From CAVVST01 sp963750995 (lineage in GTDB: Bacteria > Acidobacteriota > Vicinamibacteria > Vicinamibacterales > UBA2999), in assembly GCA_963750995.1 (NCBI GenBank), contig CAVVST010000004.1, positions 1,042,479 through 1,106,478 on the forward strand: 64,000 nt of DNA. Direction: 5' to 3'. The notes under the pieces are model-generated. The model did no database searches. It worked only from the letters and a program-made list of their open reading frames with translations, and was not told the origin of the DNA. Each line of letters opens with the position of its first letter. Within the stretch, counting starts at the first letter, position 1. Of the stretch, positions 17,619 through 28,071 are shown piece after piece. A program made the translations under genes and the position numbers.

Positions 17619-18620
17619 ATGGACTTGACCGTCCGAGTAACGGAGAATGTCCGCGACGTGGCGAACATCTTCATCAGCTATCGACGTGAAGACGCAGCCG
17701 GCCACGCCGGACGCCTGTGCGATCGGTTGACGGCGCGCTTCGGCCACGCGCGCGTATTCATGGATCTGCAGGACATCGCCCCGGGCCAGAACTTCGCGCA
17801 GTCGATCGACGACACGATCGCCGCCTGCAAATGCGTCGTCGTCGTCATCGGGCCTCGATGGCTCGAAAGTTTGCAGAAGCGAACCCAGGGCGCTGAAGAC
17901 TTTGTGCAGTACGAGATAGCCGCCGCCCTCCGCCGCGACGTCACGATCATCCCGGTTCTCGTCGGCGGCGCCCGCATGCCGACCGGCGAACAGCTGCCTC
18001 CCGCACTATCCGCGCTGAGCTACCGGAATGCGCTCGAGGTGCGGGACGAGCGATTTGACGACGATGTCGCGCGGCTGGCAGATGCGATCGGCGCGCATGT
18101 CAGCGGTGATGCCGGGCTTTCCGGATTGCGGCACTCCAAACGCGCCCGCGTCGTGGCAGCGGTGCTGGTAATGGCCAGCCTCATCGGCGCGATCGTCGCC
18201 TGGCGGACGTTCCGGCCAGTACCGATTGAAACGACGACGCCCGCAGCCCCAGCGGCTGCCACCAGTGTGCCCGCCACTACGGTCGCGCCGGTACCGCCCG
18301 CGCGAGCCTTCGATGGTGACTGGATCGCGGAAGTACAGAAAGAGGGCCAGCCCCCGTTTCGCATCCGGCTGACGTTTGTGGTCACCGGCGATGCCATCAC
18401 CGGGATGGTCCGATATCCGACGGGTGACGGGCCCGTCCTCGAAGCACGGATGGTCGGCAATGTGCTGACCTTCCACACCTCGCACACTCCGCAGTTCGAA
18501 TCCACTCCCGCGATCATCAGGTACCAGGCTGAAGCCGGCGCCGACGAGATCAGGTTCACCGTGACAGACGACTACGGCATCGCGAAAGGCGTCGCCAGGC
18601 GAAGGCAGCCTCCACCCTGA
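17619..18620 (+). CDS. TIR domain protein with one transmembrane segment
   Basis: A 333-aa protein, or 320 if the GTG at 17658 is used, which would give the common TIR start VANIFISYRRED. The TIR domain (about residues 16-155) has IFISYRREDAAGHAGRLCDR, VFMDLQDIAPGQNFAQSID, and VVVVIGPRWLESL. The Glu in DFVQYEIAAALRRDV is at the NADase catalytic position. A transmembrane segment follows (VVAAVLVMASLIGAIVAW), then a Pro/Ala/Thr linker and a beta-rich domain (FDGDWIAEVQKEGQPPFRIR). The C-terminal domain is presumably outside the cytosol. Bacterial TIRs act as NAD-degrading effectors or signalling enzymes, but no partner sensor gene is adjacent. Confidence 0.88.
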   Translation: MDLTVRVTENVRDVANIFISYRREDAAGHAGRLCDRLTARFGHARVFMDLQDIAPGQNFAQSIDDTIAACKCVVVVIGPRWLESLQKRTQGAEDFVQYEIAAALRRDVTIIPVLVGGARMPTGEQLPPALSALSYRNALEVRDERFDDDVARLADAIGAHVSGDAGLSGLRHSKRARVVAAVLVMASLIGAIVAWRTFRPVPIETTTPAAPAAATSVPATTVAPVPPARAFDGDWIAEVQKEGQPPFRIRLTFVVTGDAITGMVRYPTGDGPVLEARMVGNVLTFHTSHTPQFESTPAIIRYQAEAGADEIRFTVTDDYGIAKGVARRRQPPP

Positions 18621-19070
18621 GATGGGCCGGTTCAGCTGACCAGAAATCCGGCCTTCACGACACGCTGGGGAACTATCGGAATAAGCGCTTCCGATGCGCG
18701 CTGGACACGCGCGAGTGAAAGGATGCTGACCGCCATCGGATCCCGACCAATGGGGGCAATCGCCGAAAGCGGCCAGCTGGTAAAAGGGGCGCGTCCTTCA
18801 GGGGGAACGGCCCTAACGGGAGCGGGCAATGCTGCACGTCTCTCGCCCGTGGAATGCGTGGCAAATCGCATTCCAGTTGGCGTGTGCCGCGACTGCATTT
18901 GAAGCCACGCAAATCGGCAGGTCTGTAATCCGGAAATCCATTTCGTGCGAGAGTCTTTGTCTTCCGCAGCACGGATAACAGGTGTCTCCGATTGGCATCT
19001 GAGCGTCCCGCTGTCAAAGATCCGGATCCCCTGAAGCCCGCCAACTTCGTGCCCGATAAGATCGCGGAGA
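18621..19070. other. 450-base intergenic stretch with no gene seen
   Basis: Both strands were read between the TIR gene and the next ORF. Open frames exist but lack starts with ribosome sites, and none resembles a protein family. No long hairpin or repeat was seen. Confidence 0.5.
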
Positions 19071-19364
19071 ATGCCGGTAAAGAAGAAACCTGCGTCGAAG
19101 GCGGCCCCCGCACCCCCTGTCGAGTTGATCGTGCGGCGAGGGGCCTTGCGCCGGTTCGACAAGCTCAAGCGGGCCACGGCGGAAATGCCGGTGAAAGTCC
19201 TCTGGGATCGCCGCACCAACGACGGGCGCGGCGCCGCGTCGCCCGGGAAGCGCGCACCCAAACACGCCGAGCGTCGGAAGAGTCCCCCATTTACCTGGGA
19301 CGTCGCGGATTTTCTCGTCGTCGGCAAGCGCGCCGGCGAGCGCCGCCGCAGGCCCAAGCGGTAG
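19071..19364 (+). CDS. small basic hypothetical protein
   Basis: 97 aa. The pattern ELIVRRGALRRFDKLKRAT, then VKVLWDRRTNDGRG and PPFTWDVADFLVV, looks like a conserved domain with a W-D-R-R motif that recurs in Acidobacteriota proteins. The N-terminal MPVKKKPASKAA tail is basic and disordered. There is no signal peptide. A nucleic-acid role is possible from charge only. Confidence 0.5.
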   Translation: MPVKKKPASKAAPAPPVELIVRRGALRRFDKLKRATAEMPVKVLWDRRTNDGRGAASPGKRAPKHAERRKSPPFTWDVADFLVVGKRAGERRRRPKR

Positions 19365-19542
19365 CCGGGTAGGGCCCATCCACCGATGCCGGGCCTCCGG
19401 CGTTCCGGCGTCCGGCGAACCGACCCCGTCCGTCCGGAAACTCGGTTGCCGTTGGCCAGGGTTTCGACGCCCATGGCAGCCATTGCGGGCATGTGTACCT
19501 TTATGTCGCATGGCCCGACTCTCGCTAGTTAGCCGAAGCCAG

Positions 19543-19971
19543 ATGGACGTCCTCACATCGGTTCCGCGTGCGCTCCCGCTGACGTCCTGGGAACACTACA
19601 TCCTCGTGGTCGGGGACGATCCGGCGCTACTGGATTCCTACCGTGCGGCGCTGCGCAAGGCCGGATTTGCCGCGGTGGGGGTGAATCACGGCGTGGGCGC
19701 CTTGCGCCTGGTCGAGACTCAGGTGCCCTCGGCCATCGTGCTCGATTTGACGCCGCAACGGCTGGACGGCCGGGAGGTCCAACGAGTATTGAAATCGAAT
19801 CCTCACACCCGCGATATTCCGATTGTGGCGGTGGCTGGGGCGGAACAGGAGGATGTCGATCTCGAGAACGTGACGTGCCTGCTGAAAAAGCCGCTCAGCG
19901 CTGACGCGCTGGTGGTCGCGGTCAAACACGTCGTACGCCAGTCCTTGCCGGGCCGGACCGAGGCGTCGTAG
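19543..19971 (+). CDS. stand-alone response regulator receiver protein, degenerate
   Basis: About 142 aa, mostly a single REC domain (an upstream ATG at 19510 is possible). The acidic pocket reads ILVVGDDP, the phospho-acceptor is the Asp in AIVLDLTP, and the conserved Lys is in CLLKKPLS. The usual Thr/Ser is Ala (PIVAVAG), so the switch may be weakened. There is no output domain. It ends 11 bases from the convergent REC gene. Confidence 0.75.
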   Translation: MDVLTSVPRALPLTSWEHYILVVGDDPALLDSYRAALRKAGFAAVGVNHGVGALRLVETQVPSAIVLDLTPQRLDGREVQRVLKSNPHTRDIPIVAVAGAEQEDVDLENVTCLLKKPLSADALVVAVKHVVRQSLPGRTEAS

Positions 19972-19982
19972 TCTCGCCGCCG

Positions 19983-20402
19983 CTATTCAGCAAGCGGCGC
20001 GCGTCGCGTCGAGATTCCCGAGCGCACGCGCGTGGCGTGCTCCTCGAGACTCGTCTTCAACGTGTCGCGCAACTGCTCGAGCGCGACCGGTTTCACCAGG
20101 TACACACGCGACCCTGCGCGGACCCCGGCCACGACGGCATCGACCTGGTCCTTCGACGTCATCATCACCACGACCGTAGCAGGCGACAGACGATTCAGTT
20201 CACCCGCCAGCCAGAATCCGTCTGGCTGGCCGGGCTGCAGCTCGACGTCGCAGAACGCCACCTTGGGCGGCTGTTGAGACACCAGGACCAGCGCGTCTTC
20301 GGCGCTGTCGGCCTCGACGGCACTCGCCCCGTCCCGCTCGACCACCCGGCGCACCAGTCGGCGCAGTGCGGCTTCGTCGTCAACGATTAATACGTCGCTC
20401 AT
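19983..20402 (-). CDS. stand-alone response regulator receiver protein
   Basis: A 139-aa CheY-like protein. The acidic pair is in MSDVLIVDDEAALRRLVRR, the phospho-Asp in VAFCDVEL, the Thr in VVVMMTSKDQ, and the Lys in VYLVKPVALEQL. All key residues are present, so phosphorylation is likely. A short basic tail with no output domain follows. No histidine kinase is adjacent. The 118 bases upstream hold nothing else. Confidence 0.88.
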   Translation of the reverse strand: MSDVLIVDDEAALRRLVRRVVERDGASAVEADSAEDALVLVSQQPPKVAFCDVELQPGQPDGFWLAGELNRLSPATVVVMMTSKDQVDAVVAGVRAGSRVYLVKPVALEQLRDTLKTSLEEHATRVRSGISTRRAPLAE

Positions 20403-20520
20403 CGGAATTGGCTGGAGGCGCCAGCCTGCCCGGAATGTTACTCCGACTATTGTGCGGGCCTGAGGCTGAGACTAGACTTGCGGCCTCCGCTCCCCCACAA
20501 ACAGAGAGACAGGCCCCTTC

Positions 20521-21288
20521 ATGTCAATCACCGGAGTGAGTGCCAGAGAATTCGCCCGAACCACCGAGCTGCCGCCGGCGTCGAGAGGGATTGGTGCCGC
20601 AGAAGCGCCCCTCGCGTTCGATCCGGTCAAAGACCAGGCCGTGGTGCTCGGCCCGCAGATCTTCTCCTTCGTGCAAGGCGTTACCGCCGAGCGCCGCGAC
20701 ATGATTTCCACCTCGGCGCTGTTTGCGTCGCTGGCGGCTGATGCCGCAACGCAGCGGATCAAATCCGAGGCCTGGTACGCGGCCTATGCAAACGCACTGA
20801 CCAACCTGGGCTGGGTGGCGCAGGAAAGCACCAGACGGCGTTTCGATCGCGAACACACCGGGCTGAAAGTCCACGAGGCCGTCATCGAATTCATCGGCTC
20901 TCTGGGCGTCGGCGGACCTGCGCTCGTCATCATCACGGCGGCGCTCAAGGCCATGCAGAAAGTCGACGACAGCAAGCCGTGGATCACGCTGTTCGATCGC
21001 GAGACGCGCAGCGAGGACATTACCGGGTTCCAGATCGGGCTGGTGGAACAGAAGGCGGAAAGCGATTTCCAGGTAAAGCTCGTGAGCTTCTCGCTTACCC
21101 TTGCGCGGACCAATACGCAGGTGCTGTTTGCCGACTTCGCCACGACCGGCGTGCACATGGATTCGACCGGCAGCACTCTCACCGTGGCCGACACCGTGCT
21201 GTCGCACGCGATGCCGGCGCTGAAGGAGAGGTTGCAAGCCTACGTGACGTCATACGTGCGCGAGGTGGCGTTGCCGCCGCTGCCGTAG
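20521..21288 (+). CDS. unknown 255-aa protein encoded before the caspase-like gene
   Basis: A soluble-looking protein with no signal peptide and no membrane anchor. It has an Ala-rich helical start (AREFARTTELPPASRG), the segment FSFVQGVTAERRDMISTSAL, then a middle GGPALVIITAALKAMQKVDD. The C-terminal half is beta-like (QVKLVSFSLTLARTNTQVLF, ADFATTGVHMDS). It begins 31 bases before the caspase-like gene, so they form an operon. I do not recognise the family, and the length and sequence do not match the bacterial gasdermins I know. It is a candidate substrate or partner of the protease. Confidence 0.65.
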   Translation: MSITGVSAREFARTTELPPASRGIGAAEAPLAFDPVKDQAVVLGPQIFSFVQGVTAERRDMISTSALFASLAADAATQRIKSEAWYAAYANALTNLGWVAQESTRRRFDREHTGLKVHEAVIEFIGSLGVGGPALVIITAALKAMQKVDDSKPWITLFDRETRSEDITGFQIGLVEQKAESDFQVKLVSFSLTLARTNTQVLFADFATTGVHMDSTGSTLTVADTVLSHAMPALKERLQAYVTSYVREVALPPLP

Positions 21289-21319
21289 CAGCGGCTACGG
21301 CCACATATCAAGAACCGTC

Positions 21320-24022
21320 ATGAGCGACTGGGCGATCGTTATCGGCGTCGATCACTATCCGGCGTCGGCGAGTTGGACGCTGCGCGGCGCCGTTCGCGAT
21401 GCCGTTGCGATGCGCGAATGGCTGCTCAGTTCCGACGGGGTGAATGTCGCGCCCGACCATCTCACGTTACTGCTCGCCCCGGTTCCCGGCCTCAACCCGC
21501 TCGTCGATTTCATCCCGGCGACTCACGACAACATCCTGAAGGCGATCACTGACTTGCTCAACAAGAGCAACAAACAGGGCGACAGGTTCTTCTTCCATTT
21601 TTCCGGGCACGGCCTCAGCATCAAGGACAACTTGTCGTGGAAACAGGGCATCCTCGCGAGCGATTTCAGCCTCACGACCTCCCATAAGAGCCTGACGGTG
21701 ACGTCGCTATTCGAACTGTTTCAGCGCACGTCGTTCCAGCAGCAGTTTTTCGTGATCGATGCGTGCAGGAACATACCGCTCGATGGGATCCGGCTATCCG
21801 ATTTCCCGTACGGGCTGGATCCGGTGTTCCCCGCGTGCCCGCAGTTCGTGATGTTTGCGACGCAGCCCGGCGTCGAGGCGAAGGAAGTCGGTCACCCGGG
21901 TGACGAAACCGGCGCATTTACCGAGGCGCTCCTGAACGGCCTGAAGGGGGGAGGGGCGGCAAAGACGTGGGACGACGACGCCGGCACATACGTCGTCCGC
22001 TGGAATGAGCTGTTTTCCGCAGTCGTCGACGACGTTCGGAACCGGAAGTTACAGGTCAACGCGACAGGCGGCGGGCCGCTGATCCAGGAACCGCGACAGT
22101 ACGGCGAGCGCGGCAACGAGAACCCTGAACTGGCCAGGTTCCAGGATGCCTCCGTACCGGATGAGGAGCTGCTGATCGATCTCGCGCCCAATCCGAAGGT
22201 GCTACCGGTCGCGAGCATCACGATCAACGCGCTTAGTGGATTGGCGAAGGATGTGCGCGCGCCGATTGCGGCGGTCCCCATCGTGGCGCGGCTTCGACCG
22301 CGGACGTATGGCGTAAACGGCGTTGCCGCGGGTTACAGGCCGAGTACGAGAGTCGGTGCGGCTGTACGCGCCGGCGCGGGTGAAGCTGGAATTCCAGGAG
22401 GATCCTTCCGGCACACCAGCGCCGGCCGCAGGCGCCCCGGCGCCGGTTGCGCCTGTGAACACCCAACTGAAGGGCGGTTTGGACGTGAGCGCGCAGGAGT
22501 CTGTAGCGCTGCTCCACGTCGCGAACGAGGCAGGCACGATCATCGCGAGCGGCCGCGGGCGGATTGTGCTGAACGATCTGCCGCCCGGCTTCTATTCTCT
22601 GCGGTTGATCTCGCCGGAAGGTGTCGTGGTCTCCGAAGTGATCGAATCACCCAGGCCCGGTAGTGCTCGCCGCGTGTCGCTGTCGGCGGCGCCCGTAATG
22701 TCTCCGGCCATGCAATATCTGACTGAGCTCACGGGATTCCAGCGGGAGCCAGACGGAAGTATCTCGCCTTCCGAAACCGTCGGCCCCACGTTCTTTCTCA
22801 AGACCTCGACCGTGCTCGCCCTGGCTGCGGCAGCCCAGTTGGAACCTGGGTCTGGGTACGGTTTCCACCTTCGGAGAGTGCCGCTTCCCGGGTTCCATCA
22901 GCTTGTCGGGGCGGACGCCACTTCTGGCCTGCACCTGGTGTTCGGTGACGAACGTCATGAAGGGTTTTGGAATTCGGCGCGTGTTCTCGACCTCACCTCC
23001 GGTGAGGCAATGGAAATGAGTGACGCCGGGCGGGATTCGCCGCTCCTCAAGAGCTTTGCCCTCGCCGCCAGCGTCGGGCCGAGGAATATCGGCATCCAGT
23101 GGCCCGGCCACGCGGCGGTGATTCCCTGCTTCGTCCTGCCCGGCCGGGTGACGTTGATTGTGGTCACGCGCGAAATGGACGGGTCGGTTGAGATCCACCA
23201 GTACATGCCCTTGTCCGGCGTGGCAGCTTCGAGCGCGTCCTCGTATCCAGCCTCGGCTGGAAGAGACCCGTATCATGGCGGGTCTGCGTTCGCGGTGATT
23301 CGGCGGATCGAGTACCATGCAGCGGACGTTCGCTCACGGACGTGTCTCGCCACTGAAACCCGACGTTCAGCTGCTCGTTGATGACAAGTGGGTCGATCCG
23401 ATCGCCGGATGTCTTGGTGGCTACCTCGCGATGCGGATGCGCATGACCGATGGGCTGAACACCGCCACCGCCAACCTCGTTCGCTACTTCGGCGAGCTTC
23501 CAGATGCACACATTCTGCGCGGCGTGTCTCTGGTCGCACTCGATCGACTCGAGGAAGCGGCCGGTGAGTTCCGCAAGGCGGTCGACACCGGCGTACCGAT
23601 CTTTCGCGAGGGCGCAACGTTGCTCGCGGACTTGGCGGAGATCGGTCGGCGTCGGCGAGCAGATGCAGGCGGTCGCGCCCGCCGGCACCCCGGACGTGGT
23701 TGCCAACGAACTTCCGTTGGAAGGAAGCCTCAAGGAGGCGCTGATTGCCCTCTCAGGGCGACTGGCGGGCGGCCAACCCTGGAGCATGTGGCTCACCGAA
23801 TCGGATTCGCGCGAGTCGGCGCCGGCTTCCGCCGACCGCCTGCACAACATCCTCAGATCCCTGAAGCAGCGCGGTGTCGAGGATCCCGATCTGAACTTGA
23901 TGCTGGCCGTATTGGATGGAGATATCTCCGCACTGAAGGCCGCCGATGCTGCCGGTGCAAACGTGAACATTACCGATACCGAGTTGCTCGAGCGCTACGC
24001 CCATCTGCTTCGCGACGTCTAG
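21320..24022 (+). CDS. caspase family (C14-like) protease, large, frameshifted
   Basis: About 900 aa. Residues 1-240 form a caspase/metacaspase p20 fold with the His in FFFHFSGHGLSIKD and the Cys in FFVIDACRNIPLDG, so the catalytic dyad is intact. After about residue 330 there is a Pro/Ala linker and a long beta-rich region, then a segment with ILRGVSLVALDRLEEAAGEF that looks TPR-like, and a C-terminal region ending ELLERYAHLLRDV. Three one-base shifts (near 22340, 23315 and 23650) separate the pieces. Each junction can be bridged without losing a motif, so I treat it as one gene. Confidence 0.8.
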
Positions 24023-24087
24023 ACGCTCATCCCTAACCTCCGTTCGATCGTGCGGCGCTGCTCGTTAACTCCTGTGGAGGAGTCAAC

Positions 24088-24751
24088 ATGAAGCGCTATG
24101 TGGGGCCTACCCTGGCGGCTGTCGCGGCCGGGCTGATCACGATCGTTGATGCCGGCGCAGCGGCCCAGGCCGCGTCCGGCCCGAACGGCGAAGCCACCGC
24201 GGTTGTCCAGGTGCTCGGGGGGACCGCCACCTTCGAGGCGGGCACGAACATCTCGGCAATCAACGTGCACGGCAAGTCGAGCAGCCTTGAAGGCCGGGCG
24301 CAGGTCCGCCATTCGGGCGACGTGATCGCGATCGAGCAGCTGGAGGCCACGCTGCCCGTAAAGACGATCACGACTGGCCTGGGATTGCGCGACGAACACA
24401 TGCGCAAGTACAGTCTTCACCACCGAAGACGGCCAGGCCCCCGACCTGAAATACACCGCTGAAAAGGCCGAGTGCTCACCCGCGGCGGGCCGCGGCGGCG
24501 AGTCGACCTGCACGGTCTCCGGGCAACTGGCGATCCGTGGCACACAGCGACCGTTCGGGATCGCGCTCAAAGTGAAGAAGGTCGGTGACGCCTATCGCGC
24601 GGCCGGCGACGGGATCGTAAAACTCAGCAGCTACGGGATCTCACGGCCGTCGCAGCTCGGGGTCACGACCACCGACGAGGTGAAGCTGCACCTCGAGTTC
24701 ACGGCGAAGGCGGCCGCCAGCCAGATGGCGCGCGCGGGAGACGTTCGATGA
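24088..24751 (+). CDS. YceI family periplasmic protein, frameshifted
   Basis: About 221 aa with a signal peptide ending GAAAQA. The YceI lipocalin-like fold appears as FEAGTNISAINVHGKSSSLE and VIAIEQLEATLPVKTITTGL, then after a one-base shift near 24412 VFTTEDGQAPDLKYTAEKA and GQLAIRGTQRPFGIALKVKK. YceI proteins bind isoprenoids or amides in the periplasm. Its stop overlaps the ATG of the haem porin gene by four bases. A good ribosome site (GGAGG) precedes the start. Confidence 0.85.
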
Positions 24752-25903
24752 ATCGTGCAGGCGCCCTCATGATCGCGACGGCGGTGGGCGTCGGCTGGAC
24801 CGCACCCGCAGACGCACTGCCGACGATGATCAGGCTCGGCTACGTCAACTGCGCCGCCTGTCACATCTCACCGCAGGGCGGCGGCCTGTTGAACGCCTAC
24901 GGCCGCGCGATCGACGAAGCGCAGAGTCTGCGCGCGGCGGAGTATCGTCCGTCCGAGAACGGCCTCGTCAGGCTGTTGAGCGCGCGCGGTCGCATTCTGC
25001 AGGATCTGCGCGCCGTGTTCGTGGACCAGCGCGCCTGGGCCAGCCATCAGCCGGGCACGGCGGTGTTCCGGCCGCGGTTGATGTACCGGAACGTGACTGA
25101 ACTCGGGAAGGGCTTCCGGCTTTCCGGGGTCGTCACGGGTGAAACGGAATCCGCGCCTCGTCCCGCGCTTCGGTACAACCCGCCGGCGAGCCCGTCAACG
25201 ATCGTGGTGAACACCGTGCTCGTGCACTATCGCGCGTCGACGACGCTGGAGCTCGCGGCGGGACGGGATCAGCTCCCCACCGGGATCAACGTGCCGGATC
25301 TTGGCCTTTTCATCAAGTCGCGGAACCGGTACGGGTACTACGACGCCCCCGTGCAGGTCAAAGCATCATGGGGAGACAAGCGGTATCAGGTCATGCCATT
25401 CGCCTACGCCCCGGCCGGAAACGAAATGCATACTGATCGCGAATCGGGTGCCGGCACGCTGGCCGAGTTCGACGTCTTCGGCAAGGGCAGGACGGTTGTC
25501 GGTGTCTCGCTCCTCCACGGCGCGAGCGATAACGGAACGCGGCAGATGGTCGGCGGATATGCGCGACTCGGCTTCGGGCAGTGGGGCGTGCTCCTGGAGC
25601 ACGACCTCACCGATCGGCGTGCATGATTCGACGACTCTCGTCTCCGGGTCGTTCCGCCAGCACGCCAGCTACGCCCAGGTGTTCTGGGCGATGCGCGAGT
25701 GGCTGGTGGCTTCCGCCATCGGCGAACGGTTGCGCGTCGAGCAGCCGTTTGTCGAGCAGCTGACCGCCGGAAAGCTGGAACTTTCCGCCAGGCTGACCAA
25801 CCAGGCCTCGATTGGCGTGAGTGGCCGGATGCAGCGCAACCAGCTGGCGGACACCTGGGGCAAATCAGTCACCGTCCAACTAGCTGTCAAGACCGCGCAA
25901 TAA
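24748..25903 (+). CDS. outer-membrane barrel-like protein with one c-type haem site, frameshifted
   Basis: About 384 aa. A signal peptide is followed by a haem-binding CxxCH site in YVNCAACHISPQGGGLLNAY, placed near the N-terminus. The rest is barrel-like with alternating aromatic strands (YGYYDAPVQVKASWGDKRYQ) and a terminal VQLAVKTAQ. The frame shifts near 25615, where LTDRR continues as VHDSTTLVSGSFRQHASYAQ. This combination suggests a haem-containing porin. It is coupled to the YceI gene by ATGA overlap. Confidence 0.75.
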
Positions 25904-25917
25904 CTTATGCTGACGCG

Positions 25918-27405
25918 GTGATCAGGCGGTTCGTCCTTGCCGGCACTCGTCGCCGCCCTCGTTCTGCTGGCGGTCGTTGCCGCCGCGGGCTACTGGCTGC
26001 TTGCCCGCGACGGGTTTCGGCGGTCGCTCGAGTCACAGGCGACGGCCTGGCTCGGGCAGCCGGTACTGATCGGCGAGGCACGCGCGCAGTTCCTTCCGCG
26101 TCCTGCGATACAGCTGCGAGGATATCCGGGTCGGTGATCCGGCGCAGCTGGCCCTGGACGACGTCGAAATTGGGGCGGACTTTCGTCCGCTGCTCGCCGG
26201 CCGGATTGAGAACGCCGACGTGCGGGTGTTCGACAGCCGGATCGAGATGCCGCTGCCGTTCGGCCTGCCGCAGTTCAGCGGAATCGACCGCGGCGACACA
26301 TCGGACAGCGTGGTCCGCATCGTCTCGATTCGATCGATTGCGCTGCGAAATGTCAGGCTTCGAAGTCGTGGCCGTGAGATTACCGTCTCGGCTGATTCGT
26401 CGCTGGACGGCTCGACGCTGACCCTTCAGCGCTTCATGGCGGAGTCAGGCGCTACCGCGCTCGCCGTCACGGGCGTCGTCATGCTCTCGCCGCGGATCGA
26501 CGCTCGCCTGGAGGCGAAGGCCGGACGCCTGGATGTCGACGAGCTCCTCGCCCTTGCCGATGCATTCACGCCACCGTCTGCGGGAGCGGCCGGCGCCGGG
26601 CGGCAGGGGCCGCGGATTGTCGCCTCCATCACCGCCGATCAGGCGACCGCCGGTGCCCTGCGCCTCGAGTCGTTCACAACCGAGCTGACGCTCGATGGCG
26701 ACGCATGGCATTGAGTCGACCTGCGCTTCGGGATGTTCGATGGCCAGTACGAGGGCTCAGTGACGCTGCGTCTCGGCACGCCACTGTCGGCAACGATCGA
26801 GTCGCGTATCGCCGATCTCGACGTCGCGCAGCTGTCGGCATTTGGCGGCGTGCCGGACACGATCACCGGCCGCCTGAGCGGCGAGGGCAAATTTACGGGC
26901 TCGGGTGCGGACGTCGCGGAGTCTGCTGCGCGAGGCCCGAGGCCGTGGCACGGCTGCGATCGTCAACGGAAGCATCCGGCGGCTGCAGCTGGTTCGCACG
27001 GTCGTCCTGTTCTTTGGCCGTCCCGCACCCGATGCCGAAGAAGGGACCGATCGCTTCGATCGGCTCGACGTCACCTTTGCGCTGGCTAACCGGCTGGTTC
27101 GCGCCGAGGCGATGGCGCTCCACTCGCCCGACGCCGACATCGTGGGCACGGGCAGCCTGAACCTGGCGACGGACGCACTCGACGGCCGTGTTGATCTCGT
27201 GCTGTCGGAGGCGCTCTCGGCCCAGGCGGGAACCGATCTCTACCGATACACGCGCGAAGGAAATCGTGTCGTGCTCCCGGCAGCCGTCGGCGGGACGCTC
27301 TCCAGGCCGCGACTGACCATCGACGCGCAAGCCGCGCTGACGCGCGGGCTGCGCAACGAAGTCGAGCGGCGGATGAAGGATCTGCTCGACGGACTGGGGC
27401 GCTGA
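25918..27405 (+). CDS. AsmA-like protein, several frameshifts
   Basis: About 495 aa in total. A GTG at 25918 opens VIRRFVL, then a transmembrane segment PALVAALVLLAVVAAAGYWL, and the AsmA signature LESQATAWLGQPVLIGEARA. The beta-taco-like body is present in pieces joined across shifts near 25935, 26125, 26710 and 26920. The last piece has LVRTVVLFFGRPAPDAEEGT and TVNGSI-type segments, and the tail NEVERRMKDLLDGLGR. AsmA family proteins span the periplasm and move lipids to the outer membrane. The haem porin upstream ends 14 bases earlier. Confidence 0.75.
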
Positions 27406-27444
27406 GCCGCACATGGTTCGACTCTTGCTCCCTGAGTGCGTACC

Positions 27445-28029
27445 ATGTCCATCCGCTTGCGATTGATTGTTTCTTGTACGAGTCTGGTCGTTCTTACACT
27501 TGGGCTGCCGTCACCATCCTCGGCGCAAACGTTCATCAGCCCGCTTCTGGGCTACGACTTCGGCGACGATTCGCGCTGTCCGGAGATTACCGGCTGCGAA
27601 GACAAGAACCTGAATATCGGCGCCGGCATCGGCAGCATGGGCCCGCTGTTCGGGCTCGAACTGGAGTTTTCGTACGCGAAGGACTTCTTCGGTGCCGCGC
27701 CCGGCTTTTCATCCAGCGTGCTCACCGTCATGACCGATGTCATCATCGGCCCGGAAATCGGTCCGGTGCGTCCGTACGTGACCGGCGGCATCGGTCTGAT
27801 CAAGTCGCACGTCAACTTCGACGCCACCTCGTTGCTCGACACGAGCAACAACGACTTCGGCTGGAACTTCGGCGGCGGGCTGATGGTGTTCTTCGGCGAG
27901 AACATCGGCGTGCGCGGCGACATCCGGCACTTCCACTCGTTCCAGGACCTGGACATTCTCGGTTTCTCGTTCGCGGATACGAAGCTCGATTTCGGCCGCG
28001 CGAGCGGCGCTCTCGTCTTCCGGTTCTGA
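27445..28029 (+). CDS. outer-membrane beta-barrel protein
   Basis: 194 aa with the ATG at 27445. A signal peptide ends SPSSAQ. The mature chain alternates Gly and aromatic residues (FISPLLGYDFGDDSRC) and ends in a barrel C-terminus, ASGALVFRF, with the terminal Phe. The OmpA-like or OmpW-like eight-stranded barrel is likely. Two close cysteines (CPEITGC) may form a loop disulfide. Confidence 0.8.
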   Translation: MSIRLRLIVSCTSLVVLTLGLPSPSSAQTFISPLLGYDFGDDSRCPEITGCEDKNLNIGAGIGSMGPLFGLELEFSYAKDFFGAAPGFSSSVLTVMTDVIIGPEIGPVRPYVTGGIGLIKSHVNFDATSLLDTSNNDFGWNFGGGLMVFFGENIGVRGDIRHFHSFQDLDILGFSFADTKLDFGRASGALVFRF

Positions 28030-28071
28030 GAGGACGCGGAACATTCGCCCAACAACGTTCAGACCTAAGAC

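Noticed and set aside
18632..19492. 286-aa minus-strand ORF
   Set aside because: It runs antisense through the 97-aa gene and the intergenic gap, with no family-like segment and no ribosome site.
20521..21288. Bacterial gasdermin
   Set aside because: Length and position beside a caspase fit, but the N-terminal pattern and the predicted strand layout do not match those I know. It is left as unknown.
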